A stretch of DNA of 40,565 bases from Bacillota bacterium (GCA_012841065.1 DUVI01000019.1:1-40565); one strand, 5' to 3'; positions 7,378 to 16,095 are shown, counted from the first letter of the stretch. Notes: generated by a model from the letters alone, not told the origin. Program-made: numbers and translations.

Positions 7378-8205
7378 TCAGAACTTGATCAGGTCGATTA
7401 CAAATGAGCTTCCTGCAGTGTTGAGCAGGGTACCTATAATGATGAGGGCCACCAGCGCCACACGCGTGATGTCCTGGGCTACCACGGAACCGTAAATCAC
7501 CGGCTCTTTGGACAAAGCGGCTGCTCCTGCATAGAACTCCTCACCGATCATGGTGTAGTCGCAAGAAGCAACAAAGAAGGGGATCTGAGCTGTGCTTGAG
7601 GTGGCGGCCACCTGGATAGCTCCCACCAGCGCGCCGGCTTCAGCAAGAATCAGAGACTCAGCATAGAAGTAGCCCACCAGGAAGTTCGCCGCAGGCTTTT
7701 CACGGGCTATCATTCCGGCGACACCCATGGTGTAGCCGAACTGCCAGTCTGACATGAACCTGACATCGTCAGGGATGAATGCGTCGGGTCTTCCGGCCTC
7801 AAGATAAGCCTGCCTGATGATTTCCTCGTTTACCGTCATAGTGAGCCACTCTGAGTTGGTGTTGATGATTCTTGTGTCATAAGAGGCGCACAGCTTAGCT
7901 ACGTGAGCAAGGTACGCCCAGAAAGCCCAGGTGTCGTAGTCTCCTACGTCCTGATAGTAGGTTGTAATGTGAACCGGGCGGCCCATCTCAGTAGCTCTGC
8001 CCACCGCTTCTTCGAAAGCTTCCAGGCCCGCGATCCGGCGGATCTCAGGAATTGGAAGCCCTGCCCGTGCCCGCTGGATCATGACGTATACCAGGATACC
8101 CATGGTGAGTGCGAGGAACAGGCCTGCGATGGTGCTGTCGTCGGGTACAAAAATACCCCACTTCACTTCAGGAGCTTCTGCAGCAAGAACTAGCAAATTT
8201 AGCAA
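7378..8205 (-). CDS. DUF6754-type membrane protein, first gene of a four-gene membrane operon
   Basis: This 275-residue protein has an N-terminal hydrophobic stretch followed by a span at about 24-44, a central soluble domain beginning PEIRRIAGLEAFEEAVGRA (53-71), a more hydrophobic region (175-205) and a C-terminal span (about 247-270). The segment RIAGLEAFEEAVGRATEMGRP followed by a short strand is what I associate with DUF6754, a family with no assigned function. The start is TTG at 8203-8205, seven to eight bases after AAGGAGGTG. About 420 bases of non-coding DNA lie upstream with a pair of 9-bp repeats (8261-8283), so this gene probably heads the operon. The absence of enzyme motifs and the repeated two-anchor design suggest a structural or transport complex, but that is inference. 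Confidence 0.8.
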   Translation of the reverse strand: MLNLLVLAAEAPEVKWGIFVPDDSTIAGLFLALTMGILVYVMIQRARAGLPIPEIRRIAGLEAFEEAVGRATEMGRPVHITTYYQDVGDYDTWAFWAYLAHVAKLCASYDTRIINTNSEWLTMTVNEEIIRQAYLEAGRPDAFIPDDVRFMSDWQFGYTMGVAGMIAREKPAANFLVGYFYAESLILAEAGALVGAIQVAATSSTAQIPFFVASCDYTMIGEEFYAGAAALSKEPVIYGSVVAQDITRVALVALIIIGTLLNTAGSSFVIDLIKF

Positions 8206-8260
8206 CTATTTCACCTCCTTGTTAAATAAAGCCACTACAACAAATCAACAGGAACACGAA

Positions 8261-8283
8261 GTATACTGCACAACGTATACTGC
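8261..8283. repeat. Two direct repeats of GTATACTGC, possible operator
   Basis: GTATACTGC occurs at 8261-8269 and again at 8275-8283, separated by ACAAC. Each copy contains the palindrome GTATAC, and the 14-base period is a little over one helical turn. The pair lies 56 bases upstream of the DUF6754 start codon, where a regulator or the polymerase would bind. Confidence 0.5.
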
Positions 8284-8383
8284 GGCTGTAGATCAAGAAA
8301 AGTGATGTTTGAAACCTGGTGATTGCTACGTCGAGGAGTCTGTTGATTCATGAAATGGCTTCGTTGTCACTATATTCTACGTG

Positions 8384-8411
8384 TTGTTAGAAAATCCTTC
8401 TTTGTTATATA
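8384..8411 (+). promoter_or_regulatory. Candidate SigA promoter for the NusG_II gene
   Basis: TTGTTA (8384-8389), 16 bases, TATATA (8406-8411) on the plus strand. It would leave a leader of about 210 bases, so another promoter nearer the gene is possible. Confidence 0.35.
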
Positions 8412-8628
8412 AGGACAAGTTTAAGATTTAATTGTATGTCAGTACTGGGCTTTCTATCAATGCCAGTTTGAACCAAAGCCTGCAGGTCGGTATTTTTCAT
8501 CCTGCACCCGCTTTGAATCTGACTTCAGCGCCAGGACCGGTTTCAACCCCAGCCAATGGGTGTTATTATTTCCCCGGCGGGATAATAGTGAAGGCGCACA
8601 CCCGGGCCGCGTTTGGGGGAATAATGAT

Positions 8629-9012
8629 GTGACAAGAGGAGACAAGATACTCATCGTCTTGGGTTTGCTTGCTACGGTGCTGGTCTGGGCCGGGCTAAGG
8701 TACTTGCCGGACAGAAGCGGCGAATTGGTTGCCGTGGTCAGGGTAAACGGTAAAGAAGTTGCCCGGTTGCCCGTGAGTTCTGGATCAATGTCACGGGCGA
8801 CAATAGAGGTTCCCCGGGGAGAAGCAACCATAGAATACGGCCAGGGAAAAGTGAGGGTGTTGCCCTTGGATCACACTGTGTGCCCCAATGAAATATGTTG
8901 GAGGACCGGATGGATCTCCTATCCGGGACAATCTATAGTCTGTGCTCCCAACCGCGTGGTCATCGCCCTGGAAGGCACAGTGAAAGAGATTGATTCAGTT
9001 GCCGGCCGTTAG
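8629..9012 (+). CDS. NusG domain II-containing protein
   Basis: With GTG at 8629 as start the protein has 127 residues: a single N-terminal membrane span (about 8-25) and a beta-rich extracytoplasmic domain. The ending CPNEICWRTGWISYPGQSIV (residues 87-106) with CPNxxC and PGQS is the hallmark of the NusG_II family found in Firmicutes. The open frame continues upstream in poor coding sequence, but GGGGGA at 8615-8620 sits about nine bases before this GTG and the family normally starts close to the membrane span. The function is unknown; members often neighbour genes for membrane redox or polyprenyl/transport proteins. The gene converges on queT with only 12 bases between the stops, and no terminator is visible there. 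Confidence 0.85.
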   Translation: MTRGDKILIVLGLLATVLVWAGLRYLPDRSGELVAVVRVNGKEVARLPVSSGSMSRATIEVPRGEATIEYGQGKVRVLPLDHTVCPNEICWRTGWISYPGQSIVCAPNRVVIALEGTVKEIDSVAGR

Positions 9013-9024
9013 AGCATAGTGCCC

Positions 9025-9522
9025 CTATTGCAGCCGTTTGGTGATATGAGGGCTTCTTATCAGGAACATCAATAAAGGCAGTCCAAACACATAGCAGGAA
9101 ATTGCCTGGCCGAGAAAGATATGGGCAAACACCGGCCAGTAGCTAAGCCCGCTTAGGGGCGCGACATATGATGCCACGACAAACGCGTTAACCAGCACAG
9201 GAGGCAAAGGAGCCAGGTATACGTTGGGCATCCGCTCAGTGAGAATCCCGCTCATGAGGCTGGCTAAAGCACCCAGGGTAATATCCCACACAAGAAAAGG
9301 GCTTGCCAGGTTGGCCACGATACATCCGACATAAAGCCCCCACTTGGCCCAGGGGAACAAGAATGGAAGAACCGTGAGGGTTTCAGACACTCTCACTTGA
9401 ACCGGCCCGTACCCCAGGCCGGAAAACGGAGGAAGCATGGTCAGGGCGGCGTAAATCCCTGCCAGTAAAGCTACCCTCGTTAGGGCCGCTGGAAGAAATT
9501 TATCCTCACTCACGTTTCCCAC
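9025..9522 (-). CDS. queT: QueT-type queuosine precursor transporter (ECF substrate-binding subunit)
   Basis: A 165-residue membrane protein with about five spans. The segment GPVQVRVSETLTVLPF (residues 40-55) followed by GLYVGCIVANL and WDITLGALASL fits the QueT (DUF988) family, the S component of an energy-coupling factor transporter thought to bring in queuosine precursors. No ECF ATPase or T subunit is in the window; shared modules usually lie elsewhere. The start is GTG at 9520-9522 or GTG at 9511-9513: AGGTGAGG overlaps the first closely and is about 11 bases before the second. The gene is 41 bases after purD in the same direction, so it is probably read from the purine operon; no preQ1 riboswitch fits in that gap. 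Confidence 0.82.
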   Translation of the reverse strand: MGNVSEDKFLPAALTRVALLAGIYAALTMLPPFSGLGYGPVQVRVSETLTVLPFLFPWAKWGLYVGCIVANLASPFLVWDITLGALASLMSGILTERMPNVYLAPLPPVLVNAFVVASYVAPLSGLSYWPVFAHIFLGQAISCYVFGLPLLMFLIRSPHITKRLQ

Positions 9523-9563
9523 GTCCTCACCTCAGAGTCTCACCTCAGTTCAACATACCGGGC

Positions 9564-10850
9564 TTAAGTGTCAAGCCCACCTATGTCCTTCCTGTAGTGG
9601 GCCCCTGGGAAGGTTATTTGTGACAAAACGCCGTATGCTTTGGACCTGGCTTCTTCAAGAATGGGCATAAGCGCCGTTACCGCAAGCACCCTTCCGCCTG
9701 ATGTCACCAAACGGCCCCCTTCATCCAGTCCTGTCCCAGCGTGAAATACCATCGCATCCCCGGAATCCGTATCACCGGAATCTGTGATTCCTTCTATGGG
9801 CAACCCTTTGGGATATCCGCCGGGATATCCCCGGGAAGCGAGTACAATGGTAACCGCGGCCTCGTCCCTTATCTCAATGCCCTTACCTGAAACAAAACTC
9901 TCAAGGCACCCGAGTGCACATGCCAGAAGCAGCCCTGCAAAATCCCCGGCCAACCTAGGCAGCACACATTGGGCTTCAGGATCGCCGAACCTCACGTTAT
10001 ATTCAAGCACCTTGGGGCCGTCCTCTGTAAGCATGAGCCCTGCGTAAATCACACCCCGGTAATCGATCCCGTCAGCTTTGAGCCCCAGGAACGTCTTGTA
10101 CAAAATGTCCCGGTAAATGGTATTCTCCATTTCAGGAGTGACAAAGGGAAGCGGCGAGTATGCACCCATACCTCCTGTCATGGGCCCCTTGTCGCCTTCG
10201 TACACCCTCTTATGGTCTTTGACCATTGGGAGGCAAAAGATTGTATTGCCGTCACACAGGGCCATGGCAGTAGCTTCAATGCCTTCGAGATACTCTTCTA
10301 TGACAATCCGCCTGCCTGCCTCACCATGTAGTTTGCCTGAAAGCATTTCGCCGATTGCCTTTTCAGCCTCATTAACATCCGAAACTATGGTTACCCCTTT
10401 TCCGTAAGCCAATCCGTCTGCCTTAATCACCCACGGCCCGGGTACGCTTCTGACGTAGTCTACCGCATCTTCCACCTGCTCCAACACTTTATACCTGGCA
10501 TGGGGGATACCATGCCTTGCCATGAAATCCTTCGCCATGCTCTTGCTGGCTTCAAGCTGTGCTCCGGTGCCGGTAGGTCCAAACACCAAGATTCCCCTGT
10601 CAGTCACGAAATCAGCAATCCCGGCAGCAAGGGGGTTCTCAGGACCTACCACGACCAGGTCTATCGATTCTTCACGGCAAAGATCGTAAATGGCGTCAAA
10701 ATCCAGGGGATCAATGGGAACATTCACCCCATGAGTTTTCGTGCCCGGATTTCCAGGTGCAACCCACACCTTCTCAACACCTGGGCTTCTGTATATGGCC
10801 CACGCTAAGGCATGTTCTCTTCCGCCTGAACCCACAACCAATACCCTCAT
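9564..10850 (-). CDS. purD: Phosphoribosylamine-glycine ligase
   Basis: PurD joins glycine to phosphoribosylamine using ATP, step two of purine synthesis. The protein has 428 residues, the normal length. It begins MRVLVVGSGGREHALAW, the family's N-terminal signature, followed by the preATP-grasp domain, the ATP-grasp region (GVTIVSDVNEAEKA; IVIEEYLEGIEATAMALCDG) and the metal-binding RFGDPEAQCVLPRL near residues 285-298. The longest frame begins 18 bases earlier at a TTG, but the AAAGGAG inside that stretch is eight bases before the ATG at 10848-10850, which is the start. The gene follows purH directly. Confidence 0.96.
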   Translation of the reverse strand: MRVLVVGSGGREHALAWAIYRSPGVEKVWVAPGNPGTKTHGVNVPIDPLDFDAIYDLCREESIDLVVVGPENPLAAGIADFVTDRGILVFGPTGTGAQLEASKSMAKDFMARHGIPHARYKVLEQVEDAVDYVRSVPGPWVIKADGLAYGKGVTIVSDVNEAEKAIGEMLSGKLHGEAGRRIVIEEYLEGIEATAMALCDGNTIFCLPMVKDHKRVYEGDKGPMTGGMGAYSPLPFVTPEMENTIYRDILYKTFLGLKADGIDYRGVIYAGLMLTEDGPKVLEYNVRFGDPEAQCVLPRLAGDFAGLLLACALGCLESFVSGKGIEIRDEAAVTIVLASRGYPGGYPKGLPIEGITDSGDTDSGDAMVFHAGTGLDEGGRLVTSGGRVLAVTALMPILEEARSKAYGVLSQITFPGAHYRKDIGGLDT

Positions 10851-10868
10851 CAGAACGGCTCCTTTCAA

Positions 10869-12461
10869 TCAGTGCAGGAAATGGCGGTTGCCTGTAAGTA
10901 TCATTGCGATACCGTGCTCATCAGCTGCATCAATCGATTCCTGATCCCTTATTGATCCGCCAGGGTGAGCTATGGCAGTGATGCCGGCTTTGGCCGCCTC
11001 CAATACTGCATCCGGGAATGGGAAATATGCATCTGACGCAAGGCAGGCGCCTTTAGTTCTGTCACCTGCCCTTTTGATGGCTATTCGTACCGCGTCCACC
11101 CTGTTGGGCTGGCCTCCGCCTATACCCACAGTCTGAAACCCACGTGCAAGCACTATGGCGTTTGACTTGACGTGTTTGCATACTGTCATTGCAAACTTGA
11201 GCGTACTGAGTTCTTCCTCAGTCGGCTGTCGCTTGGACACTACTTCCCATTCTTCAGCATCAGGGAACAATAGGTCCCTCTCCTGCACCAATAGCCCGCC
11301 CATAGCTGTCTTCACCGTGTACCTGCCGCCCAACACCGGTTCACACGCCCCTGTATTCAATCTGCCCCATAACTTATCCCTATGGGCAAAGGCAGGTGGC
11401 AGCTTAAGCAGCCGCAAGTTTTTCTTGGCTTTTAGGACCTCAAGTGCATCCTGGGTGAAACACGGCGCAGCAACCACCTCAAGGAAAATCTGCTTCATGG
11501 CCTCTGCGCAATCCCTGTCCACCGGGCAGTTGAAAGCCACAATCCCTCCGAACGCCGAAACAGGATCGCCCTGGAACGCAGCTTCAAAAGCTTCCCGAGG
11601 GTTTGCGCCTAACGCGATGCCGCAAGGTGCAGCATGTTTGACTATGACACATCCTGTTGAATCGAGATCCCACACAGCATGAAACGCGCCGTCAAGGTCG
11701 TTGATGTTATTGTACGAGAGAGGTTTGCCCTGGATTTGCGATCCCCTCAAAGACGGGATATCTCCTTGAAACGCAGGCTCGTAGTACGCAGCCCGCTGGT
11801 GGGGATTCTCACCGTACCTCAGGGAAAACACTTTGTTGTAACCCAGCACCAGGTTGTCCATGAATTGATCTTGGGCCGGCTCCTGCCTGGAAGCAAAATA
11901 TGAAGCGATGGCCGCATCATACTGGGCAGTATGGGCAAAAGCTTCATGGGCCAGCTTGAGCCTCAGTTCCAAGCTGACTTCGCCCTGGGCCTTGATCTGT
12001 TCTATGATATCCGGATACCGCTTGGGATTGCACACTACCGTAACCCAGCGGTAGTTCTTAGCAGCCGCCCTTATCAAGGAAGGCCCACCGATATCTATTT
12101 GTTCGACTACTTCTTCTGGCGTAACCCCAGGTTGCTTGACCGTCTCAACAAAGGGATACAGATTGCATACTACGATATCAATTGGAACCACGTTAAGTTT
12201 TTCCAGCTGTTCCATGTGGTCTTGCTTGTCCCGCATGGCAAGTATGCCACCGTGGATTTTGGGATGAAGTGTTTTCACCCTCCCGCCCAGTATCTCAGGG
12301 AAGTCTGTTACCTGGCTCACTTCAGTAACTTGGATGCCTTTGTTCCGGAGATAGCCGGCCGTGCCTCCGGACGAAACGATTTCCCAGCCGGCGTCATACA
12401 ACGCCCGAGCCAAATCCTCGATCCCTGTTTTGTCAGCCACACTCAATACAGCGCGTCTCAA
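10869..12461 (-). CDS. purH: Bifunctional AICAR formyltransferase / IMP cyclohydrolase
   Basis: PurH performs the last two steps to IMP. The protein has 530 residues, normal for the family. The N-terminal cyclohydrolase domain shows RAVLSVADKTGIEDLA and the SSGGTAGYLR loop, and the C-terminal transformylase domain shows the catalytic Lys-His pair in VKHAAPCGIA (about residues 273-282) and SDAYFPFPD near the end. The start is TTG at 12459-12461 six bases after GAGGTG, which overlaps the end of purN; the genes are three bases apart, so translation is coupled. It lies between purN and purD. Confidence 0.96.
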   Translation of the reverse strand: MRRAVLSVADKTGIEDLARALYDAGWEIVSSGGTAGYLRNKGIQVTEVSQVTDFPEILGGRVKTLHPKIHGGILAMRDKQDHMEQLEKLNVVPIDIVVCNLYPFVETVKQPGVTPEEVVEQIDIGGPSLIRAAAKNYRWVTVVCNPKRYPDIIEQIKAQGEVSLELRLKLAHEAFAHTAQYDAAIASYFASRQEPAQDQFMDNLVLGYNKVFSLRYGENPHQRAAYYEPAFQGDIPSLRGSQIQGKPLSYNNINDLDGAFHAVWDLDSTGCVIVKHAAPCGIALGANPREAFEAAFQGDPVSAFGGIVAFNCPVDRDCAEAMKQIFLEVVAAPCFTQDALEVLKAKKNLRLLKLPPAFAHRDKLWGRLNTGACEPVLGGRYTVKTAMGGLLVQERDLLFPDAEEWEVVSKRQPTEEELSTLKFAMTVCKHVKSNAIVLARGFQTVGIGGGQPNRVDAVRIAIKRAGDRTKGACLASDAYFPFPDAVLEAAKAGITAIAHPGGSIRDQESIDAADEHGIAMILTGNRHFLH

Positions 12462-12464
12462 TGG

Positions 12465-13148
12465 TCACACCTCACTAACCCATGTATTGGCCGCCTGGCT
12501 CCCCGCCGGGGCCGGCAATATTTCCACCCGCCGTCCGTTTATCCTGACCCTGCCCTGGGCTATGAGGGTTATGGCCTCAGGCAGGATCTTGTGTTCTATC
12601 TCAAGTATCCGTTGGGCAAGGGACTCGGCTGTATCATCCCCATGTACAGGGCACGCACCCTGGGTGATTATCGGGCCGCCGTCAACTGTGAGATCCACAA
12701 AAAACACAGAAGCGCCCGCCACCTTGACCCCGTAATCCAAAGCCTGCTTCTGGGCGCCAAGCCCGGGGAACGCAGGCAACAGCGAAGGGTGTACGTTAAT
12801 CACTCTCATAGGGAAGGCATCGAGCAACGTCTCGCCTACTAAGCGATCGTAACCCGCAAGTACCACAAGCTCCACACCGTGAGACTTAAGCACTTCTACC
12901 AGTTCCTGCTCGTATTGCGGCTTGCAGTCAGGCCACTTTCCGAATTGCCGGGGTTCTACAACAAACACGGGCACACCTTTGGCGGCTGCTCTTGCCAAAG
13001 CGGGTGCCCCACACCGGTTGGATATCACTACCTTTACCCTGCCAGGTATACTGCCTTGTTCACACCCATCGAGGATGGCTTGAAGGTTAGTACCCCTTCC
13101 TGAAACTAGTACCCCCAGGGATATAACGTTATCGTGCCGGTTCTCCAA
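12465..13148 (-). CDS. purN: Phosphoribosylglycinamide formyltransferase
   Basis: PurN transfers a formyl group from 10-formyltetrahydrofolate to GAR. The 227-residue protein carries LVSGRGTNLQAI (phosphate-binding loop, 14-25), the catalytic INVHPSLLPAFPG (Asn and His, about 115-127) and the Asp of VDLTVDGGPIITQG. A C-terminal extension (about 190-227) with GRVRINGRRVEI is normal for the family. The frame opens with TTG at 13146-13148, inside the last 20 bases of purM, with AGGTGAGG just upstream, so expression is coupled to purM. The start codon is inferred. Confidence 0.95.
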   Translation of the reverse strand: MENRHDNVISLGVLVSGRGTNLQAILDGCEQGSIPGRVKVVISNRCGAPALARAAAKGVPVFVVEPRQFGKWPDCKPQYEQELVEVLKSHGVELVVLAGYDRLVGETLLDAFPMRVINVHPSLLPAFPGLGAQKQALDYGVKVAGASVFFVDLTVDGGPIITQGACPVHGDDTAESLAQRILEIEHKILPEAITLIAQGRVRINGRRVEILPAPAGSQAANTWVSEV

Positions 13149-14151
13149 CTACCTCACCTACCACAAATGAAGGGATGCCGGTTTCGCCACACAATGCTAT
13201 CACCTTGTCGGCATCATCTTGTGCAACTACAACAGCCATTCCTACGCCCATGTTGAAAACCCTGTACATCTCGGTGTCAGAAATCTTGCCAAGTTCCTGT
13301 ATAACCTGGAACACAGGTGGAACTTCCCACACAAAATCAAACTCCACCCTGAGTCCCGGAGGCAGTATCCTGGGAAGGTTTTCTACCATACCCCCGCCGG
13401 TAATATGAGCGGCACCCTTGAGGCAAACGCTGTCCCTGATCTTGAGCAAGAGGGGCGCATATATCCTGGTGGGTTCCAACAATTCCTCTCCCAGGGTCCT
13501 TCCGAATTGGTCCACATGACGGTTGAGGCCCCAACCGGCTTCTCGAAATACCTTTCTCGCCAGGGTATACCCGTTTGAATGCAAACCTGAAGAAGCAAGC
13601 CCTATTACTACATCTCCTTGTTTGATCGCTTTTCCGTCAATAAGTTGAGACTTGTCAGCGATGCCCACGCAAAAACCTGCAAGATCGTACTCACCCGGGG
13701 CATAAAGATCCGGCATCTGGGCGGTTTCACCGCCGAGCAAAACGCATCCTGCAGCCCGGCATCCCGCCGCGACACCCTTCACAATCTGCTCAACCAAGTG
13801 AGGCGTGAGCCCGCCCCCGGCTATGTAGTCCAAGAAAAACAGGGGAGTTGCACCCGAGGTCACTACATCATCGACGTTCATGGCAACCAGGTCTATACCC
13901 ACAGTATCATGCTTGTCCATAATCTGGGCGATTATCACCTTGGTGCCTACACCGTCGGCTCCGGAAGCAAGCACCAGATTCTCAAATCCAAGGTGTTCCA
14001 GGCTGTAAAGCCCGGAAAAGCCGCCTACACCCGAAAGCACACCGGCGTCCCTGGTTTGTTCCGCCAGCTGCTTTATTTTCGAAACCCATGAGGCTGCCGC
14101 ATCAATGTTAACCCCGGATTTTGTGTATTCCATGGACTTATCTGAAGTCAT
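13129..14151 (-). CDS. purM: Phosphoribosylformylglycinamidine cyclo-ligase (AIR synthetase)
   Basis: PurM closes the imidazole ring of AIR using ATP. At 340 residues it has the normal length. Landmarks: SGVGGFSGLY (40-49), ASGADGVGTKVIIA, GIDLVAMNVDDVVTSGATPLFFLDYIA (described here only by its position, about 82-108), LLGGETAQMPDLY and the HITGGGMVENLPR motif (about 247-259). ATG at 14149-14151 is taken as the start; the ribosome site is weak (GGAG about 12 bases before), and ATG at 14131-14133 (MEYTKSG) is a plausible alternative because the usual protein begins near YKxAGVDI. It overlaps purN by 20 bases and follows purF by one base. Confidence 0.95.
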   Translation of the reverse strand: MTSDKSMEYTKSGVNIDAAASWVSKIKQLAEQTRDAGVLSGVGGFSGLYSLEHLGFENLVLASGADGVGTKVIIAQIMDKHDTVGIDLVAMNVDDVVTSGATPLFFLDYIAGGGLTPHLVEQIVKGVAAGCRAAGCVLLGGETAQMPDLYAPGEYDLAGFCVGIADKSQLIDGKAIKQGDVVIGLASSGLHSNGYTLARKVFREAGWGLNRHVDQFGRTLGEELLEPTRIYAPLLLKIRDSVCLKGAAHITGGGMVENLPRILPPGLRVEFDFVWEVPPVFQVIQELGKISDTEMYRVFNMGVGMAVVVAQDDADKVIALCGETGIPSFVVGEVVGEPAR

Positions 14152-14152
14152 C

Positions 14153-15592
14153 TCAGCAGTTTTCTCCTTCCAATCCTTCCAATGCCACAGGATACTCGCC
14201 TGTAAAGCAGGCAGTACACAAGTTCCCTACCTGCGGACCTAAGATTTCCTCCAAATCCTGTACGTCCAGGAAGGCAATGCTGTCAGCCCCTATGGCCTGC
14301 CGGATCTGTTCTTCGGTTTTTCCGACGGCTATCAACTCTCCACTGGAAGAGGTGTCAATGCCGTAATAGCATGGGAACCTGTAAGGCGGGGAGCTGATTC
14401 TCACATGCACTTCCTTAGCGCCGGCAGCCCTTAGGAGGCCCACCAAATACTTTGAAGTAGTGCCGCGCACCATAGAATCATCAACCATTACAACCCGCTT
14501 GCCCGACACAACCCTCTGCAGCGGGTTAATCTTTATTTTCACGCCAAGCTCCCTGAGGGATTGCCTGGGGGCGATAAATGTCCTGCCAATATACCTGTTC
14601 TTCACAATCCCCATTTCATACGGGATGCCCGCTTCTTCTGCGTAACCTGTGGCGGCAGACAAGGATGAATCGGGAATCCCTGTTACCAAATCTGCAGATA
14701 ATGATTCTTTTTGAGCAAGCCTCCGTCCCAGAGCTTTTCTGGCTGCGTGTACATTGATGCCGTATAGGTCCGAATCGGGCCTGGCGAAGTATATGAATTC
14801 AAAAACGCAAAAGCTCATGTTGCGTTTGCCCTGGGCGTTGTCGATACGATACGACACAGGTTGCTTAGCACACTGCACGCCCGAACACGGATTTTCCACG
14901 GCTTCGATGAGTATTACTTCACCTGGGTCAAGTTCGCGTATGAACTTCGCACCCACTGCATCCAAGGCACAGGTCTCAGAACACACAATATACGCACCGC
15001 CCAGTTTTCCCAGACAAAGCGGTCTGAAACCGTTGGGATCCTTGGCAGCGATTACTCCGTTTGGGGTGAGAATGCATAAGGAATAGGCTCCTCTCAAAGT
15101 CGGCAATGATTGGATGAGGGCTTTGACAGGATCCTTTAAGCCCGACTTGGCCATGAGATGGGGTATTACCTCACAATCAGATGTAGTCTGAAAAATCGAA
15201 CCGTCTTCCTCAAGGCGGGTCCGGAGCCGCAGAGCATTCACGAGATTGCCGTTATGGGCAAAAGACATCTGCCCCAGCCACATCTTGACCGTGATTGGCT
15301 GCGCGTCTTCAATGCCGCCTTCGTCTCCCGCGTTTGAATACCTCACATGAGCAAGAGCCGAAGCGCCTGTAAGCCGCGTTATGTCTTCCTTGGAGAAAAC
15401 ATCAGATACCAGGCCCATGCCTTTTTTGGTCTGAATGCGCGCTCCGCTTAGCACAGCTATTCCTGCAGATTCCTGCCCCCTGTGTTGCAGCGCATAAAGG
15501 CCGTAGTAACAGAGTTCTGACGCTTTCGGGTGGCCGACTACTGCAAACACCCCGCACTGCTCCCTGATCTCTTGAGTTGCTAGAAGTCCCAT
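14153..15592 (-). CDS. purF: Amidophosphoribosyltransferase, Fe-S type
   Basis: PurF makes phosphoribosylamine from PRPP and glutamine, the committed step. The protein has 479 residues. It starts with a short propeptide (MGLLATQEIREQ) before the catalytic CGVFAV (Cys13), as in Bacillus PurF, where cleavage exposes the cysteine. The glutaminase domain has YALQHRGQESAGI and the synthase domain has the PRPP motif VVMVDDSMVRGTTSKYL (about 367-383). Cysteines in positions expected for the 4Fe-4S cluster, including NLCTACFTGEYP near the C-terminus, point to the oxygen-sensitive type. The start ATG overlaps the end of purE by 13 bases. In bacteria of this type PurF is feedback-inhibited by nucleotides. 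Confidence 0.96.
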   Translation of the reverse strand: MGLLATQEIREQCGVFAVVGHPKASELCYYGLYALQHRGQESAGIAVLSGARIQTKKGMGLVSDVFSKEDITRLTGASALAHVRYSNAGDEGGIEDAQPITVKMWLGQMSFAHNGNLVNALRLRTRLEEDGSIFQTTSDCEVIPHLMAKSGLKDPVKALIQSLPTLRGAYSLCILTPNGVIAAKDPNGFRPLCLGKLGGAYIVCSETCALDAVGAKFIRELDPGEVILIEAVENPCSGVQCAKQPVSYRIDNAQGKRNMSFCVFEFIYFARPDSDLYGINVHAARKALGRRLAQKESLSADLVTGIPDSSLSAATGYAEEAGIPYEMGIVKNRYIGRTFIAPRQSLRELGVKIKINPLQRVVSGKRVVMVDDSMVRGTTSKYLVGLLRAAGAKEVHVRISSPPYRFPCYYGIDTSSSGELIAVGKTEEQIRQAIGADSIAFLDVQDLEEILGPQVGNLCTACFTGEYPVALEGLEGENC

Positions 15593-16095
15593 ATGGGGTA
15601 TCCCTCTTCCTTAAGGTTGCGCATTGCCTCGGCGACCTTGCCGGCCATGGCCTGCTTGTAGCCGGCCAATTTCTCGGCCAGGGAACGGTCTGTGAGGGAC
15701 AATATCCTCACCGCAAGTAATCCGGCGTTCTTGGCAGAATCGATTCCAACGCAAGCTACGGGCACTCCCGGGGGCATCTGGGATATGGAAAGCAACGCAT
15801 CGATTCCGTCAAGGGTGCCTGCGCTGATAGGAATACCTATCACAGGGATGTCGGCCAAAGATGCAAGCACGCCCGGCAGCGCCGCCGACAGCCCCGCCGC
15901 AGCGATTATAATCTTGACCCCTCGTGAAGATACGGAACGGGCGTATTCGTCCAGCAGTTCGGGAGTCCTGTGGGCTGAAATCACCGCAAGCTCGTAACCA
16001 ACCTCAAACTCATCCAGCACTCCAAAAAGAGGTTTGACCTTGTCCAAATCGCTGGCCGAGCCTAACACTACTCCCACCTGTACGTGTTTATCCAT
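15580..16095 (-). CDS. purE: N5-carboxyaminoimidazole ribonucleotide mutase, PurE
   Basis: A 171-residue protein with the family signatures VVLGSASDLDKVKPL (9-23) and AVISAHRTPELLDEYA, carrying the conserved Ser and His. PurE converts N5-CAIR (class I) or AIR plus CO2 (class II) into CAIR. The start is ATG at 16093-16095 about nine bases after GGGAGG. No purK is next to it, although class I PurE needs PurK; either purK is elsewhere or the enzyme works as a class II carboxylase. It lies between the purine permease and purF, in the same direction. Confidence 0.95.
   Translation of the reverse strand: MDKHVQVGVVLGSASDLDKVKPLFGVLDEFEVGYELAVISAHRTPELLDEYARSVSSRGVKIIIAAAGLSAALPGVLASLADIPVIGIPISAGTLDGIDALLSISQMPPGVPVACVGIDSAKNAGLLAVRILSLTDRSLAEKLAGYKQAMAGKVAEAMRNLKEEGYPIWDF

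Larger units (their letters stand above)
8206..8628. other. Non-coding divergent region between DUF6754 operon and NusG_II gene
   Basis: About 420 AT-rich bases without a credible gene. It must hold promoters for both directions. It contains the 9-bp direct repeats at 8261-8283 and a plus-strand promoter candidate at 8384-8411. I could not find a convincing minus-strand promoter for the DUF6754 operon by eye. Confidence 0.7.

Noticed and set aside
8560-8628. Upstream extension of the NusG_II protein
   Set aside because: The sequence ahead of GTG 8629 lacks coding character and the family starts just before the membrane span.
9013-9024. Terminator between the convergent NusG_II and queT genes
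   Set aside because: Only 12 bases lie between the stops and no hairpin is visible there.
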